From contig CADFQU010000054.1 in assembly GCA_902836505.1 (NCBI GenBank), positions 1 to 6,688 on the forward strand: a stretch of 6,688 bases of DNA, given 5' to 3'. Positions 1 through 6,056 of the stretch are shown here, in pieces (positions within the stretch are counted from its first letter, which is position 1; each line of letters opens with the position of its first letter). The notes under the pieces were generated by a model. The model was given only the letters and a program-made list of their open reading frames with translations. It had not been told where the DNA came from and did no database searches. The stretch comes from Streptococcaceae bacterium. Its GTDB lineage: Bacteria; Bacillota; Bacilli; Lactobacillales; Streptococcaceae. The translations under genes were made by a program, and so were the position numbers.

Positions 1-1357
1 CTGCTGGGAAGACGATTTGGTTTTGTTGCGGATCATAGTAGGCATTGACCATATTAGCTGGCATGTGCCATTCGCTCCGATCAACTGGTTGGTTCCACTT
101 GCTCCAAGTATGGGCAATGGAAATTTCGTAAAGAGCTTGAGCATTTTCAACCAAGGTCTTGCTTTCGTCGATGATCTTTTTGGCGTATGTTTCTGGTAAT
201 TTTTCAGGGTAGCCAATATGCGGTGTAATGACATTAAGTTTGACAATGGCTTTTTCGCGAGTTTCAGGAGCGAGCCAGTCTGCTTTTTCCAGACGATCCT
301 TGTAGACCTCAATCATAGTCGCTACTTTATGCTCTACGTCTGCTTTTGCTTCTGGTGAGAATTTTTCGCCCGCATACCAAAGGCCAAGCGCTTGGCTATA
401 AGGCCCTTCTGCTAAAGCCAAAGCTGCCTTTTCTTTCGGACGTGCTTCTGGTGTCCCTGTGATGGTCCGTCCATATTCACCAGATAAGACACGGATTTCT
501 TCGGTCAAGAAGGAAGTCCAAGAAAGAGCTGCGCCGAGTTTCAATTTAGCATGAAGGGTTTCCCAGTTGGCTGCTGAGTAGAATTTTGGCGCAAATTCCT
601 TCCAAAAACGCTCTTCCGGCACGATGATTTTATCTGGTGTTTGTCCAATCACTTCTGTAAAGAAGGTATCAAGTGGCAATTCTGGAACCAAGGCCTTGAA
701 ATCTGCCCATTCATAAGGATGGTAGAGTTTGTTGTACTCGGATTTTTCTTCATTTGACAAGACATATTTGGCCAATTCTGCATCGGCCGCAATGACCTTA
801 TCCAGGATATCCTTGATTTCTTCCTCTGAGAAATCGAATTTTGCCAAGAGTTTTTCAACCATTTGACGCCAAACAGCCAACAACTCTGGACCTTTTTCGT
901 TGCCTTCTTCATAGTAGGTCGTATCTGGCAAGATGAGAGCAAGGGACTCTCCCCACAAAACGTTCATTTGGGCATTCATAAAGTCTGGTGACACGCTAAA
1001 TGGCATAAGATTTGGTTTGCCAGCTAGCTCATAGGCTCCCAACTTGCTGGTATAATCTTCGAAAGAAGACAGAGCCTTGATTTCATTGATCAAGGGCATA
1101 ACTGGTGCCACACCAGCTGCTTCACGCGCATCAAAATCTGCCACCATTTTGTGGTATTTGACAAAATTTTGGAGAATGCTGTCTTCAGGCAATTCTTCTC
1201 CTTGTTGCCATTTCCCAGTGATATCCAACATCAAGTTTTCGATGTCTTGGATCAAGTCCATAAAACCACCAGTTGACGGTTTGTCATCAGGAATCACTGC
1301 TGTCTCAGCCCATTCCCCATTGACGTAATCATAAAAATCATCTTGTAAACGTACCAT
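1..1357 (-). CDS. pepO: Endopeptidase O, M13 family (partial, N-terminal 452 residues)
   Basis: This is the N-terminal part of a zinc metallo-endopeptidase of the neprilysin/M13 family, which cleaves oligopeptides. The frame is open from the ATG at 1357 (minus strand) to the window edge. Residues 6-16 read DDFYDYVNGEW, the typical M13 opening, and residues 438-452 read NAYYDPQQNQIVFPA, the conserved substrate-side NAYY motif that lies shortly before the HExxH zinc site. Streptococcal PepO is about 630 residues, so roughly 180 residues with the catalytic zinc ligands are outside the window. The start is fixed by an in-frame TGA six codons upstream of the ATG; the ribosome site (GAGAAG) is weak. 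There is no signal peptide, so it is a cytoplasmic or non-classically exported protein. It is divergent from the manganese transporter operon, an arrangement I recall from oral streptococci. No frameshift is visible in the part seen. Confidence 0.95.
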   Translation of the reverse strand, partial: MVRLQDDFYDYVNGEWAETAVIPDDKPSTGGFMDLIQDIENLMLDITGKWQQGEELPEDSILQNFVKYHKMVADFDAREAAGVAPVMPLINEIKALSSFEDYTSKLGAYELAGKPNLMPFSVSPDFMNAQMNVLWGESLALILPDTTYYEEGNEKGPELLAVWRQMVEKLLAKFDFSEEEIKDILDKVIAADAELAKYVLSNEEKSEYNKLYHPYEWADFKALVPELPLDTFFTEVIGQTPDKIIVPEERFWKEFAPKFYSAANWETLHAKLKLGAALSWTSFLTEEIRVLSGEYGRTITGTPEARPKEKAALALAEGPYSQALGLWYAGEKFSPEAKADVEHKVATMIEVYKDRLEKADWLAPETREKAIVKLNVITPHIGYPEKLPETYAKKIIDESKTLVENAQALYEISIAHTWSKWNQPVDRSEWHMPANMVNAYYDPQQNQIVFPA

Positions 1358-1394
1358 GATCTTCTCGCTTTCATTCTTTTCTATTAACCTTATC

Positions 1395-1412
1395 AAAAAT
1401 AGGTCTATTTTT
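1395..1412. repeat. 18-bp palindrome (8-2-8) at the pepO promoter
   Basis: AAAAATAG (1395-1402), GT, CTATTTTT (1405-1412) form perfect 8-bp arms around a 2-bp centre. A 2-base centre is too short for an RNA hairpin loop unless pairs open, so a dimeric protein site is more likely than a terminator. It overlaps the candidate -10 box of pepO and does not resemble the manganese operator in the same intergenic region. No regulator can be named from the sequence. Confidence 0.5.
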
Positions 1413-1424
1413 CAATGATTACAA
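1396..1424 (-). promoter_or_regulatory. Candidate pepO promoter
   Basis: On the minus strand TTGTAA (1424-1419) and TATTTT (1401-1396) are separated by 17 bases and lie about 40 bases upstream of the pepO start codon. Both boxes are 4-5 of 6 matches to the sigma-70 consensus. The region is so AT-rich that other pairs are possible, so this is only a candidate. Confidence 0.35.
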
Positions 1425-1446
1425 TTGAGTTAACCTAAATTATTTT

Positions 1447-1470
1447 AAAAATTAACTTGACTTAATTTTT
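1447..1470. promoter_or_regulatory. Probable ScaR (MntR/SloR-type) operator of the sca operon
   Basis: AAAAATTAA (1447-1455) and TTAATTTTT (1462-1470) are perfect 9-bp inverted arms around CTTGAC. The -35 box TTGACT lies in the centre, so a bound repressor would block RNA polymerase. Streptococcal ScaR, SloR and related Mn2+-dependent DtxR-type repressors recognise AT-rich inverted repeats of this kind upstream of their transporter operons, and the matching regulator is encoded at 6057 in this window. A further AGTTAA half-site (1429-1434) upstream may extend the protected region. Confidence 0.8.
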
Positions 1471-1485
1471 TCATTCATGTATATT
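1457..1485 (+). promoter_or_regulatory. sca operon promoter
   Basis: TTGACT (1457-1462) and TATATT (1480-1485) are separated by 17 bases, a near-consensus sigma-70 promoter. Transcription would begin near 1491-1492, leaving a leader of only about 15 bases before scaC. That leaves no room for a riboswitch, so metal control must act at the promoter itself. Confidence 0.8.
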
Positions 1486-1505
1486 AATGTTAAAGGAGCA
1501 AAATC

Positions 1506-2228
1506 ATGATTCAAATTGAACATCTCAGTGTTGCTTACCAGCAAACACTGGCCTTGGAGGATCTTTCCCTCACCATCCAGGGTCCAACCATCCTAGGAAT
1601 TTTGGGACCCAACGGAGCTGGAAAATCAACCCTGATCAAGGCCATGCTAGGACTTCTCCCTCATTCGGGAAAGGTCCTGCTCAATCAAAAAGATCTCGGC
1701 CAAGCTCTTCAACGAGTGGCCTACGTCGAACAAAAGACCGCTATTGATTTCCACTTCCCCATCACGGTGCGGGAGTGTGTCTCATTGGGGCTCTATCCCC
1801 ATCTTTCTATCTTCAAGAGAAAAAGCAAAGAGGATCTCCAAAAGGTGGAAGATGCCTTGCACCTTGTCAATCTCCTTGATCTAGCCGATCGCCAGATTGG
1901 CCAGCTTTCGGGAGGGCAATTCCAAAGGGTCCTAATCGCCCGCTGCTTAGTCCAAGAAGCAGAGGTCATCTTTTTGGATGAGCCCTTTGCTGGGATTGAC
2001 TCTGTCAGCGAAGACATCATCATGCAGACACTCCAAACCTTGAAAAAGGAAGGCAAAATCATCCTGATTGTCCATCACGATCTGAGCAAGGTCCCAGCTT
2101 ATTTTGACCATATCCTGCTCCTTCATCGCAAACTGATTGCTTTTGGGAAAACAGAGGAAACCTTTACAAAAGAGAATCTGCATGCAGCCTATGGGCATGA
2201 ACTCTTTATAGGAGGTGAAATCAGATGA
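1506..2228 (+). CDS. scaC: Manganese ABC transporter ATP-binding protein
   Basis: This cytoplasmic ATPase powers Mn2+ import together with the permease and lipoprotein that follow. The 240-residue length is normal for the family. Walker [10 protein letters not shown] is at residues 34-42, the Q-loop glutamine near 76, the signature LSGGQ at 134-138, Walker B VIFLDEP ends at 160 with the catalytic Glu159, and the switch histidine lies in VHHDL around 191. All catalytic motifs are intact. The ATG follows AAAGGAG (1492-1498) by 7 bases, and it is the first gene after the operator-controlled promoter. The stop overlaps the scaB start (ATGA), which implies translational coupling. The orthologue is PsaB in pneumococcal naming and FimC-like in S. 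parasanguinis. The family also includes zinc importers (AdcC), but the neighbouring lipoprotein and regulator favour manganese. Confidence 0.95.
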   Translation: MIQIEHLSVAYQQTLALEDLSLTIQGPTILGILGPNGAGKSTLIKAMLGLLPHSGKVLLNQKDLGQALQRVAYVEQKTAIDFHFPITVRECVSLGLYPHLSIFKRKSKEDLQKVEDALHLVNLLDLADRQIGQLSGGQFQRVLIARCLVQEAEVIFLDEPFAGIDSVSEDIIMQTLQTLKKEGKIILIVHHDLSKVPAYFDHILLLHRKLIAFGKTEETFTKENLHAAYGHELFIGGEIR

Positions 2229-3067
2229 TTGCAGAATTTATCGATGGATTACAACAATTTCATTTCCTCCAAAACGCTCTCATTACAGCTATTGCCATCG
2301 GGATTGTCGCTGGAGCTGTCGGATGTTTCATCATTTTGCGAGGCATGTCTCTCATGGGGGATGCCATCTCACACGCGGTCCTTCCGGGGGTCGCTCTGTC
2401 CTTTATCCTGGGCATCAATTTCTTTATTGGCGCCATTGCCTTCGGGCTGTTAGCTTCCATCCTGATCACCTATATCAAGAGCAACTCCATCATCAAGAGC
2501 GACACTGCGATTGGGATTACCTTTTCTTCTTTCCTCGCCTTAGGAGTCATTCTGATCGGGGTTGCTAAAAGTTCTACCGACCTTTTCCACATCCTCTTTG
2601 GGAATATCTTGGCCGTGCAAGACCAGGATATGTGGATGACCATCGGTGTTGGGATAAGCGTATTAGCGGTGATTTGCCTGCTCTTTCGTCCCTTACTGCT
2701 CACTTCTTTTGATCCTGTTCTGGCTCAATCCATGGGCGTTCGGGTCAAGCTCTATCACTACCTCCTCATGGTGCTCTTGACCTTGGTTTCTGTCACTGCT
2801 ATGCAGAGTGTCGGGACCATTCTCATCGTTGCCATGCTCATCACGCCCGCTGCGACGGCCTATCTCTATGCCAATAGCCTCCGGTCCATGATGTTCCTTT
2901 CATCCGGATTAGGTGCCCTAGCCTCTATCCTGGGACTCTTTATTGGCTATAGCTTCAACATCGCCGTTGGGTCTTGTATTGTCCTCACTTCTGCAATCTT
3001 CTTTCTCATCAGCTTCTTTATCGCTCCTAAGCAGAGAAAGAATAAGCACGCTCTTTCACCTCATTAA
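2225..3067 (+). CDS. scaB: Manganese ABC transporter permease
   Basis: This 280-residue integral membrane protein of the ABC-3 (ZnuB/MntB/PsaC-type) family forms the Mn2+ translocation path as a dimer. It is strongly hydrophobic, with about eight predicted membrane helices starting at residues 17-38. Family landmarks are [17 protein letters not shown] (39-55), whose Asp46 and His50 are the conserved polar residues inside the membrane region, the loop [11 protein letters not shown] (119-129), and [12 protein letters not shown] (161-172), which lies in the cytoplasmic part contacting the ATPase. The C-terminus is basic and cytoplasmic. The start is the ATG that overlaps the scaC stop, preceded by a full AGGAGGTGA ribosome site (2210-2218). 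The next gene begins 11 bases after its stop. Some overlapping open frames in other phases here are composition artefacts. Confidence 0.95.
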   Translation: MIAEFIDGLQQFHFLQNALITAIAIGIVAGAVGCFIILRGMSLMGDAISHAVLPGVALSFILGINFFIGAIAFGLLASILITYIKSNSIIKSDTAIGITFSSFLALGVILIGVAKSSTDLFHILFGNILAVQDQDMWMTIGVGISVLAVICLLFRPLLLTSFDPVLAQSMGVRVKLYHYLLMVLLTLVSVTAMQSVGTILIVAMLITPAATAYLYANSLRSMMFLSSGLGALASILGLFIGYSFNIAVGSCIVLTSAIFFLISFFIAPKQRKNKHALSPH

Positions 3068-3078
3068 AGGAGAAACAC

Positions 3079-4011
3079 ATGAAAAAAATTGCTTCTGTCC
3101 TCGCCCTCTTTGTGGCGCTCTTATTCGGCCTTATGGCCTGCAGCAAAGGATCTTCTTCCAAGTCCTCATCCGATAAATTGAAAGTCGTCACCACCAACTC
3201 CATCCTCGCCGATATCACCAAAAATATCGCGGGGGATAAAATCGAGCTACACAGTATTGTCCCTGTCGGCCAAGACCCCCACGAATACGAACCGCTCCCA
3301 GAAGATGTCAAAAAAACTTCACAAGCAGACCTGATTTTCTACAACGGGATCAACCTCGAAACCGGTGGCAATGCTTGGTTTACCAAACTTGTTAAAAATG
3401 CCAATAAAGTAGAAAACAAGGACTATTTTGCTACTAGCGAGGGAGTCGACGTCATCTACCTAGAAGGCCAAAACCAAGCTGGAAAAGAAGACCCTCACGC
3501 TTGGCTCAATCTCGAAAACGGGATCATCTACGCTAAAAATATTGCTAAACAATTGATCGCCAAAGATCCAAAAAATAAGGACTTCTACGAAAAAAATCTA
3601 GCAGCCTACACTGAAAAACTCAGTAAGTTGGACCAAGAAGCCAAACAAGCATTCAATAACATCCCAGAAGACAAGAAGATGATCGTGACCAGTGAAGGAT
3701 GCTTCAAGTACTTCTCCAAAGCCTACGGCGTCCCATCTGCCTATATCTGGGAAATCAACACGGAAGAAGAAGGGACACCCGAACAAATCAAAACGCTGGT
3801 AGAGAAATTGCGTCAAACCAAGGTACCGTCCCTCTTTGTCGAATCCAGTGTCGATGAACGACCTATGAAAACTGTCTCTAAAGATACCAATATCCCTATC
3901 TTTTCAAAAATCTTTACTGACTCGATCGCTAAAGAAGGCGAAGAAGGCGACAGCTACTACAGCATGATGAAATGGAATTTGGAGAAAATCGCAGAAGGTT
4001 TGAACAAATAA
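3079..4011 (+). CDS. scaA: Manganese-binding lipoprotein (ScaA/FimA/PsaA type)
   Basis: This is the extracellular solute-binding component (cluster 9 / LraI family) that captures Mn2+ and hands it to the permease; family members were first described as adhesins. The signal peptide is residues 1-20 with lipobox LMAC, giving lipidated Cys21, followed by a Ser/Lys-rich linker to about 33. The four metal ligands known from PsaA (His67, His139, Glu205, Asp280) are present with a one-residue shift: His68 in QDPHEYEP, His140 in EDPHAW, Glu206 in TSEG and Asp281 in FTDS. It lacks the His-rich loop of the zinc-binding AdcA type, which supports manganese. Its length of 310 residues is standard. The ribosome site AAAGGAG (3066-3072) overlaps the scaB stop, as in a tight operon. 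The symbol differs between species (scaA, fimA, ssaB, psaA). Confidence 0.96.
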   Translation: MKKIASVLALFVALLFGLMACSKGSSSKSSSDKLKVVTTNSILADITKNIAGDKIELHSIVPVGQDPHEYEPLPEDVKKTSQADLIFYNGINLETGGNAWFTKLVKNANKVENKDYFATSEGVDVIYLEGQNQAGKEDPHAWLNLENGIIYAKNIAKQLIAKDPKNKDFYEKNLAAYTEKLSKLDQEAKQAFNNIPEDKKMIVTSEGCFKYFSKAYGVPSAYIWEINTEEEGTPEQIKTLVEKLRQTKVPSLFVESSVDERPMKTVSKDTNIPIFSKIFTDSIAKEGEEGDSYYSMMKWNLEKIAEGLNK

Positions 4012-4083
4012 GGTTCTGAACTGACTAGATTCTCAAACAAATCAGTGGCTCTTCCCCCTTCATTGATGTACAATGAAAAGAAA

Positions 4084-4090
4084 AAAGGAG
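4084..4090 (+). promoter_or_regulatory. Ribosome binding site that fixes the tpx start
   Basis: AAAGGAG lies 8 bases before the ATG at 4099. An in-frame ATG at 4045 has no such site, and its extra 18 codons run through this one, so the downstream start is chosen. Confidence 0.85.
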
Positions 4091-4098
4091 TCTTTGCT

Positions 4099-4593
4099 AT
4101 GACAACATTTTTAGGAAACCCTGTTACCTTTACCGGATCTCAACTTCAAGTTGGCGATACTGCTCATGACTTTTCACTGACTACACCAAACTTGGAGAAA
4201 AAATCTTTGGCTGATTTTGCTGGGAATAAAAAAGTCCTCAGCGTGATCCCATCCATTGACACAGGTATCTGTTCCACTCAAACACGTCACTTCAACCAGG
4301 CCCTCTCTGACATGGAAGATACTGTGGTCTTGACAGTTTCCGTCGACCTTCCTTTCGCCCAAGGCAAATGGTGTGCTGCAGAAGGGATCGAGAATGCCAT
4401 CATGCTTTCAGACTACTTCGACCATTCCTTCGGGGAGGCTTATGGCCTCTTGATCAATGAATGGCACTTGCTCGCACGCGCTGTCTTGGTCCTAGATGCG
4501 GACAACAAGGTCACATACGTTGAATACCTCGATAACATCAATAGTGAGCCCAATTACGAGGCTGCAATCGAAGCCGTCAAAGCACTTGGATAA
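4099..4593 (+). CDS. tpx: Thiol peroxidase, atypical 2-Cys peroxiredoxin
   Basis: This cytoplasmic enzyme reduces hydrogen peroxide and organic peroxides using thioredoxin-type electrons. From the ATG at 4099 it has 164 residues, the usual Tpx length. The peroxidatic cysteine is Cys58 in [12 protein letters not shown], with Thr55 completing the TxxC active site, and the resolving cysteine is Cys92 in [15 protein letters not shown] (81-88) is characteristic of Tpx. An upstream in-frame ATG would add 18 residues that are not family-like. It lies 87 bases after scaA with no clear terminator between them, so it is probably at least partly transcribed from the sca promoter, as reported for the pneumococcal psa locus. 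A weak -10-like TACAAT (4069-4074) could give additional expression but lacks a good -35. The pairing links Mn2+ uptake with peroxide defence. Confidence 0.95.
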   Translation: MTTFLGNPVTFTGSQLQVGDTAHDFSLTTPNLEKKSLADFAGNKKVLSVIPSIDTGICSTQTRHFNQALSDMEDTVVLTVSVDLPFAQGKWCAAEGIENAIMLSDYFDHSFGEAYGLLINEWHLLARAVLVLDADNKVTYVEYLDNINSEPNYEAAIEAVKALG

Positions 4594-4596
4594 AGT

Positions 4597-4623
4597 AAAA
4601 AGAGGTCTACGACCTCTTTTTTT
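4597..4623. terminator. Intrinsic terminator after tpx, possibly bidirectional
   Basis: AAAAAGAGGTC (4597-4607), loop TAC, GACCTCTTTTT (4611-4621) is a perfect 11-bp stem followed by more T (run 4617-4623). It begins 3 bases after the tpx stop and closes the sca-tpx unit. Read on the minus strand the same stem ends in five T, so it could also stop transcripts arriving from the unknown minus-strand gene. Confidence 0.92.
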
Positions 4624-4717
4624 AATATAAACAAACTACTTTTACATAAAAGAACCTAAATGATGCTGAAAAAAATTAAAATGAGGTAGACACTATTAGG
4701 CTCATTCAACATACATT

Positions 4718-4855
4718 GAAACTTTCCGCCGTGAGAAAAGTGCCTGGAACATAATTGTTTCAGGCACTCGGAATTATTGAGACCTTAGGCTCAATAATTA
4801 GTCTTGGAACTTCGAAGAAGTTCGCTGACGTCCGTACTCACCTAAGGAAAGTTTC
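4718..4855. repeat. 138-bp multi-hairpin (cloverleaf-like) intergenic element of unknown nature
   Basis: Perfect outer arms GAAACTTTCC (4718-4727) and GGAAAGTTTC (4846-4855) are reinforced by GTGAG (4731-4735) pairing with CTCAC (4837-4841). Inside lie three separate hairpins. The first, AGTGCCTGGAACA (4739-4751) with TGTTTCAGGCACT (4756-4768), has 13 pairs including one G-T. The second, AATTATTGAG (4772-4781) with CTCAATAATT (4790-4799), has 10 perfect pairs. The third, GAACTTC (4807-4813) with GAAGTTC (4817-4823), has 7 perfect pairs and a 3-base loop. The whole folds as a four-way junction. No T-run follows it on either strand, so it is not a simple terminator, and it has no convincing reading frame. 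It could be a structured RNA or a miniature mobile/repeat element with terminal inverted repeats; no target-site duplication is evident and the family is not recognised. Confidence 0.8.
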
Positions 4856-4856
4856 T

Positions 4857-4889
4857 AAAAGTCCTTTGTCTTCAATCCGAAAGAGGACT
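4857..4889 (-). terminator. Weak candidate terminator of the unknown minus-strand gene
   Basis: Read on the minus strand, just after the stop codon at 4891, AGTCC pairs with GGACT and TTT with AAA across a 2-base bulge, with a 12-base loop. Four T follow (4860-4857). The stem and T-run are both modest, so termination would be partial and the transcript could run on into the multi-hairpin element. Confidence 0.4.
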
Positions 4890-4890
4890 A

Positions 4891-5916
4891 CTATAAAATC
4901 CGATGGAGTCCATTCTGTAAGAGAATCCGCCAGCGTAAGCGTGGGATGCCTCTGAGGAAACTCCGCACGCGCCGTGCTACCTGTTGCTTGTAGCTCTTGC
5001 CTCCTTGTGCAAAGGTTCCCTTCCGACTCCAATAGCCCTGCTCTCCGCGGTCATTCTTCGGAGCTAGATAGCGAACACCTTGCTGATAGAGAACCTTCTT
5101 GCGAAAAGGTGGATCCCATGGTTTAACGGGATCGATATCCAAGTCCTTATGGGTCCTGCCCTTGGCTAAGCCATAGTTGAAACTGGCTCCATTGACAATG
5201 CCATTTTCAGAAATCTGATACGGATCCACTTCGTTGAGAAACTGGCCACCCTGATCCAGGATATACTCAGTATGAAAGTTGAGCAAGACCTTGAAGTTCA
5301 ACTGGGCCTGGGCACGAGATGGGAAGGCAAGTTGCCCGTCTTGATCCACATAGACCTTATTGTGGAGACGGGCCGCCGCATAGGCATCAATACGAACTTT
5401 TTTTGTAACCTGCAGATAGGCTTGCAGAGCTTCTTCATCACTTGCCTCTCTACTCCCAAAGTGCTCCCGAATCCACTGGGCCTGATAGGCAGAGAGCAGA
5501 TAGCGAAACTGGTGGATCTGGCGTTTTAAGAGCTGATCTCCCTCTTTACTGGCTAATGGATCCTGAGCAAAAGCTACTTGAACCACTCTTGAAAAAGAGG
5601 ACCAAAAAGATGAATGAGGTGGGCAATCTGGCCAGAACCGCTTCAGTAAAAAGGCAGTCTCCTCACAGGTCCCCGATAAATCCCGTGGCATGAGACAGAG
5701 GTGCATGACCCCTTTTAAGAGGGCCTGGGCACGACCTTCCGTCAAACCCTGCAATTCTCTCTGCCACATCTCTTGGAAAAGAGGACTGGCAAAAACAAAG
5801 ACAGAGCGGTAGCAAGCTCGCCTTCTTGCTTCATACTCACAAGACTGCAATCGGCTTTCTAAGTAGCTGAGACCTCTGGTCGTCCAGCCCAGTTTTTCCA
5901 ATTCCTGTCCTCGCAT
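4891..5916 (-). CDS. Uncharacterised protein, DUF3114-like
   Basis: This 341-residue protein has no assignable function. It resembles, from memory, the DUF3114 family of streptococcal cytosolic proteins, most clearly in the segment NGIVNGASFNYGLAKG around residues 239-253 and the following HKDLDIDP and WDPPFRKK. No signal peptide or membrane helix is visible, and no known enzyme motif was found. The C-terminal 35 residues are very basic and aromatic (RRVRSFLRG, RLRWR). The longest frame begins at 5934, but the ribosome site lies inside its first codons, so the ATG at 5914-5916 is preferred. It stands alone on the minus strand between tpx and scaR, divergent from scaR, with a probable promoter of its own at 5957-5985. 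Its 3' end lies 35 bases from the multi-hairpin element, so its mRNA may carry that structure. The long uninterrupted frame supports a real gene. Confidence 0.85.
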   Translation of the reverse strand: MRGQELEKLGWTTRGLSYLESRLQSCEYEARRRACYRSVFVFASPLFQEMWQRELQGLTEGRAQALLKGVMHLCLMPRDLSGTCEETAFLLKRFWPDCPPHSSFWSSFSRVVQVAFAQDPLASKEGDQLLKRQIHQFRYLLSAYQAQWIREHFGSREASDEEALQAYLQVTKKVRIDAYAAARLHNKVYVDQDGQLAFPSRAQAQLNFKVLLNFHTEYILDQGGQFLNEVDPYQISENGIVNGASFNYGLAKGRTHKDLDIDPVKPWDPPFRKKVLYQQGVRYLAPKNDRGEQGYWSRKGTFAQGGKSYKQQVARRVRSFLRGIPRLRWRILLQNGLHRIL

Positions 5917-5922
5917 CTGCCC

Positions 5923-5930
5923 CCTCCTTT
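5923..5930 (-). promoter_or_regulatory. Ribosome binding site that decides the start of the DUF3114-like gene
   Basis: AAAGGAGG on the minus strand lies 6 bases before the ATG at 5916-5914. It overlaps codons 2-5 of the longer frame that starts at 5934, which itself has no ribosome site, so the shorter protein is favoured. Confidence 0.85.
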
Positions 5931-5956
5931 CCATATTGTTTTCGTTTTATGCTTCT

Positions 5957-5985
5957 ATACTATCATCTTTCTCCCTCACAGACAA
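5957..5985 (-). promoter_or_regulatory. Candidate promoter of the DUF3114-like gene
   Basis: On the minus strand TTGTCT (5985-5980) and TAGTAT (5962-5957) are spaced by 17 bases; each matches 4 of 6 consensus positions. Transcription would start about 35 bases before the preferred start codon. Confidence 0.5.
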
Positions 5986-6021
5986 TTCCTATCCACTGGC
6001 CAAGCCATTTTGCGCTTTTTT

Positions 6022-6030
6022 TGATATACT
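6022..6030 (+). promoter_or_regulatory. scaR promoter with extended -10
   Basis: TG-A-TATACT (TG at 6022-6023, box at 6025-6030) is an extended -10 element 26 bases before the scaR ATG. No good -35 is found at the expected distance (6002-6007), which is common for extended -10 promoters. No copy of the AAAAATTAA-type operator is seen here, so autoregulation by the same site is not supported. Confidence 0.6.
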
Positions 6031-6056
6031 AGAAGAAGCGAAGAAAAGAGGACCCT

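Noticed and set aside
649..1328. Minus- and plus-strand open frames inside pepO (649-942, 1077-1328)
   Set aside because: They lie in other phases of the continuous PepO frame, which carries recognisable M13 motifs throughout.
4069..4074. Separate tpx promoter with TACAAT as -10
   Set aside because: The expected -35 position (4046-4051, TGGCTC) is a poor match and there is no proper extended -10. It is too weak to list as a feature.
4045..4098. Upstream in-frame start of tpx giving 182 residues
   Set aside because: There is no ribosome site before 4045, while AAAGGAG is well spaced to 4099. The resulting 164 residues match the normal Tpx length.
4718..4855. tRNA, T-box or riboswitch reading of the cloverleaf-like fold
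   Set aside because: At 138 bases it is too long for a tRNA and lacks an acceptor CCA region and T-arm consensus. It does not precede a plus-strand gene that it could control, and no T-box sequence is seen.
4912..4945. Imperfect hairpin around CCAGCGTAAGCGTGG in the 3' end of the unknown gene
   Set aside because: The stem is broken by bulges and lies within coding sequence (the basic C-terminal codons), so there is no reason to call it an element.
4755..4955. 66-residue plus-strand open frame across the multi-hairpin element
   Set aside because: It begins inside the loop of the first hairpin without a ribosome site and runs over inverted repeats and the antisense end of a longer gene. Its composition follows the repeats, so it is an artefact.
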